From Pyrocephalus nanus (Eukaryota > Chordata > Aves > Passeriformes > Tyrannidae): a stretch of DNA of 64,000 nt. The stretch's first letter is position 1, and every line of letters starts with the position of its first letter. The notes under the pieces are model-generated. The model did not search any database and had not been told where the DNA came from. It saw only the letters and a program-made list of their open reading frames with translations. Below are positions 60,621 to 64,000 of the stretch, piece by piece. Location: assembly GCA_038380795.1 (NCBI GenBank), contig CM076263.1, forward strand, positions 14,622,709 to 14,686,708, read 5' to 3'. Both the position numbers and the translations under genes were made by a program.

Positions 60621-62460
60621 CCTCTAAATTCTTTGGGTTTAACACCAAATACTTGGGCAGAGCAGATTTCCTTAATCTGATCTAAATTTAACAAATATTT
60701 GATTTGTTTCACTTGTTGATGAAGATGCTGAAAATCTTAGGGTAGTTAGGACTTGGCAGGACCAGGCCATTATGTGGCACTGCCACAGAAGGAACTCCTT
60801 TTCTCAAAGGGTAAAACAATTTCTAGTACTGTGCTTTTTCAGTGCATAACATTGCAGACTTTCAAAAAAGTGCAACATTAATCTTCCATAAGTTAATTTC
60901 AGAACCCTGGAATACCTGATGTGGTATGTGGCAAGAGCAAAATTTAAAAAAAAAAATCAACACAGCCAGCTACAAAGCAAAGTGATGTGGTGGTGTCATT
61001 AAACTAAACTCTTATTAGGTTTTACTTTGACATTAACCTTCTTATTTTGTCAAGGTTAAAAAAATAAAGAGGAGGTGTTTATCACTGTAGGTGCTAGCTA
61101 TTATTTGACAACTAAGACATAAGACTTTAAATCTATTCATACTGAATTCAAAAGGAATTTTGCCAGTGGTTTTAATGGAGTAAGGGGTTGGCCTTAATTT
61201 ATAAAGAAAATCACAGAACCTGCAGTGCTACTGTAGGAACTGCAAGGAGGGATAATTTATAAGGGAGATTTGTTAAAACATAGGACCTACTCTTGCCGAC
61301 CTAGCACTAGCATAATTCTTTCAGCCGTTAATAAATTAGAAAAAGGAAGCCTATGGTTCATAAGTAAATAACATGTAAACTAACAAAGACGTGATGGGAT
61401 AAAAACTTTACACAGAAGATATAAGCACTGTTATTTTAGAATGTGGGCTGAATACATATGCATTAAAGCAAAATGAAAAACATTAGTCAAAATGAAAAAC
61501 ATTATAAATAGCCAAATTTGCAGGTGACTACAGCAACTGAAAAAAAAATAAGGCTATTTTGTGTTTAAAATGATAGTTTCTGAAGACATGGATGAGCATC
61601 AGAGGATGGGAAATGGAAAAATCAAATCAGCAAGTAAGGGCTTTTTGTAAATAATTTTGCACATACAATCATTACCTGATATCTGTTAGTTTACAAGTGT
61701 CTGTGTTCTGTGACCTCTACTGACCTACTACTAATAATTTGTTTTCCAAATTAATGCAGGTATTATGCTGTAAACTGAAGATTTTCTTATAGGCTTGTCA
61801 TACAACTTTTAAGGGCTCTTCCTGTTACCAAACATCTCATAGGTGTTTAGCTGTGGAACAGTGCCCAAAGAACAAATTCATTCCTTCTTTGCTTTCTTGA
61901 AGACAATACTGGTGCTTAAGATGAAATGAAAACACACAAAACCCTGAACAAGTAGGTCATTTGTGACAGCTCAGATGTTGTTTGAAATAATAACATAAAG
62001 AAACAATGCTGTAAGAAGTGTGCAGCCCACTAGTGTGTCACTGCTGGTATCACTGTTCTTCGCAAAACAGTCACTAGGAATTTCACAGTGGGGTTAATCT
62101 ATCACTTTGTCAAGAACTAAGATCTGCTCTGTTCAAGTGAGCAGTTCTTTTACAGTCTAGCTATTGCAGGACAGCAGTACAATACATACTGTCCAAGTAA
62201 TTGTGAAAAAATATAAAATAAAATCTTTATATAAATACTGATAACACTGATCACTAAAAAGTACTATAAGAGTGAATTCCTCACTGTCAGAAAGTATTAA
62301 ATCAAGTGCCTTCAGTGTGGTTCAGAAAAACATAGACTAATAGGGACAGGTAAGAGCAAGGTTGCTTTTTGTTGTTTATCTTGACATCATGACATATGAT
62401 AGCAATTAAATATCTCTAAATTGGTAAAAATAGGGATATTTCTATGTGCCATTGCAGTTA
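60621..62460. other. AT-rich unique sequence, no gene recognised
   Basis: The only notable item is a 17-bp exact direct repeat at 61469-61504. No frames of interest. Confidence 0.6.
61469..61504. repeat. Exact 17-bp direct repeat
   Basis: CAAAATGAAAAACATTA occurs twice, separated by GT (19-bp period). Confidence 0.95.
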
Positions 62461-63060
62461 GTGACATCCAGGTCAGGTGCCTCTCCTTCTGCACCACCCT
62501 GAGTGCTGCTCCCAGTGCAGCACACACTGGGTATTTTCCATTCTCTATTGTGCCTTTTGTTCCTTAAGTAGTGTAATTCTATCTGCTACAGCTTCTGGAT
62601 TGTGCCAATGCCTAGTATAGCCTCATGCCATTCCTCATGGGAAAAAACACACCTTATATTCCTTCAACTAGTCAGTAATGGAGCAGTCAAGCACTGGCAT
62701 TTGCAAGTCAGACATGGCTTGCCACTGCTTGAAGCTCTCCCAGCTTACTGCTGAGAGGTCACTTCTCAGCTGTCCCCACACACTCACCAGGTGGAGCATC
62801 AGTATCACATAGGACCTTCCAACACTGAAGGGATCCTGTTTGTGACACCAAGTACTATGCCACATCCCACCCTGGAGAAAGGGAGGGTGATTAAGATTCA
62901 CAGATCCATTCAGTGTGGACTAAGGTGACACAACACTTAAAGTCCTTACCTAATACAAACTTTTTTTGAACAAATATTCTGTAAACTTTAACTCTCTCGC
63001 AACTATATCCACTTAATTTATGTGGCTTCATGAGAAGGTGATGTAGTCCTTGCATTACAG
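62461..63060. other. Unclassified sequence leading into the asymmetric block
   Basis: Less AT-rich than its left flank, with no recognisable gene. Minus-strand frames (62901-62668; part of 63289-62891) have no recognisable motif. It could be part of an old LTR element that includes the next two features. Confidence 0.35.
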
Positions 63061-63168
63061 AGTGGGGGGAAGGGGGAGGAAGGAAGATGAGAGAGGGCAT
63101 TGTGGGTGGAGGAGCTTTAAGAGGAGGGAGAGAGGGAGTGAGGGGAGGGACAGTGGGAGAGAGGGTGG
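63061..63168 (+). repeat. Polypurine (G/A) tract
   Basis: About 108 bp, overwhelmingly G and A on the plus strand, with many GGG runs (GGGGGGAAGGGGGAGG at its start). It could form G-quadruplex or triplex structure. Confidence 0.8.
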
Positions 63169-63235
63169 CCTGGAACGGGGTTTGGGTGGAGCTCTGTGGC
63201 TTGCACGTGGCACAGTTTATTGATCTCAGACCTCG

Positions 63236-63545
63236 ACTTCTGGAGCCTTCTCTCATTCCAGTTTCAGGAGTGCCTGAGACACCAGGCAATCAAGAGAAGT
63301 GACACTAGTCCCCTCCTTGTGACTTCCGATTTCTACTTCTGGAATTTTCACACCACTTCTACAAGTGGTTACAACACCACTCAATCAAGGGAAGTTGACA
63401 CCAGCCCCTGTGCCCCCCTCCCCCCACCTCCCAACCCACTCCCCCTGCCTTTCTCCGCTGAGATTTCATTTGTCTTACCTCTGGAACTCTCCCCTGAGGC
63501 ATTATCTGAGCTCACAGTATAGCCACTTGGGGCCTCGTCCCTTAC
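63236..63545. repeat. Diverged tandem repeat, two to three units
   Basis: Units begin ACTTCTGGAG (63236), ACTTCTGGAA (63335) and ACCTCTGGAA (63477). The first two share a CAATCAAG-G-GAAGT-GACAC-AG-CCCCT block (63287 and 63382). The second unit is lengthened by a C-rich insertion (63411-63458). On the minus strand the repeats precede an AATAAA (63221-63216), which would fit enhancer repeats upstream of an LTR poly(A) signal; this is speculative. Confidence 0.6.
63411..63458 (+). repeat. Polypyrimidine C-rich tract
   Basis: Runs of five to seven C bases separated by T or A. Roughly complementary in composition to the G/A tract 250 bp upstream. Confidence 0.8.
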
Positions 63546-63550
63546 AAATA

Positions 63551-64000
63551 TATCATTATAAATAAAACTAGACCTCTTAACATATCAGTAGTAATAAATG
63601 TTAAGCTAATTCCATTACAAAGAAGAATTTCCAATGATTTTTAGCTTATGCAAGACATAATCTGGGTGCATTATATGTGTACAGAACCAGTAACTCATAT
63701 TTATAATCATTATTTTTCTCGCCTTACTGACATTGATACAGGACAGGTGACTTAAAGTATATGAATTTTTCTTTCTTCAGCTTCCTATGGCTTTATGTTT
63801 GTCTTTGTTTGTCGTGGAATATTCTGCACAAAGATAAAGGTTTGGAGTCAAGTATTACAGTTGCTACACTTGTCACACCTGTATGTGTCTAGAAATAATT
63901 GTGGTTTATAAAATTTGTGAGAGAACAAGATAGAGAAAGATGCATAATTACATTTTTCAAATTATAAACTAAAAAAATTAAACAAAATGATAACCAATCA
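63551..64000. other. AT-rich unique sequence, nothing recognised
   Basis: No gene, repeat family or RNA gene seen up to the window edge. Confidence 0.6.

Noticed and set aside
62891..63289. 132-codon proline/serine-rich minus-strand frame
   Set aside because: It is the translation of the polypurine tract's complement, a composition artefact.
1..64000. CRISPR arrays, bacterial operons, phage or plasmid features
   Set aside because: Nothing of this kind is present; the repeats and composition are those of vertebrate nuclear DNA.

Overview
The window looks like a gene-poor, AT-rich piece of a bird nuclear genome. I found no protein-coding gene I could defend. The evidence for a bird is the repeat content. 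There are nine CR1 LINE copies with the avian CR1 layout: a coiled-coil/esterase ORF1, an APE-endonuclease/reverse-transcriptase ORF2, and a 3' end of ATTCTATG-type 8-mers. There are also two LTRs of one bird-type ERVL-like family and one short ERVK-like solo LTR. I cannot name the species, and I identified family names from memory of the repeats, not from a search.

Layout. 1-3258 is a composite: a minus-strand CR1 (5'UTR, ORF1, endonuclease) split by a 248-bp solo LTR, abutting head-to-head a plus-strand CR1 3' half. 6841-7882 is a minus-strand CR1 with a 310-codon open RT frame. 13570-15240 is a plus-strand CR1 whose RT core is deleted; a minus-strand ERVL-like LTR (15241-15802) directly follows its tail. 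27765-29440 is a plus-strand CR1 with an ORF1 esterase end and endonuclease but no RT core. 36085-36168 is a CR1 tail. 37500-39065 is an older CR1 5' half. 44009-44586 is a plus-strand ERVL-like solo LTR. 51550-52000 is an isolated CpG island with GC boxes and a consensus CTCF core. 52040-52599 and 59745-60620 are further decayed CR1 pieces. 62900-63550 is a purine/pyrimidine-asymmetric, tandemly repeated segment I could not classify.

The remaining sequence is unique, AT-rich DNA with homopolymers, simple repeats, a few inverted repeats and one diverged local duplication (about 40.0 and 40.4 kb). It could be intergenic or inside a large intron. Open frames there are short, unrecognisable and without supporting context, so they are not annotated as genes.

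How parts interact: every autonomous function (esterase, endonuclease, reverse transcriptase) is present somewhere as a relic, but no copy carries all of them intact. The window reads as accumulated retroelement debris around one candidate regulatory node, the CpG island at 51.6-52.0 kb.
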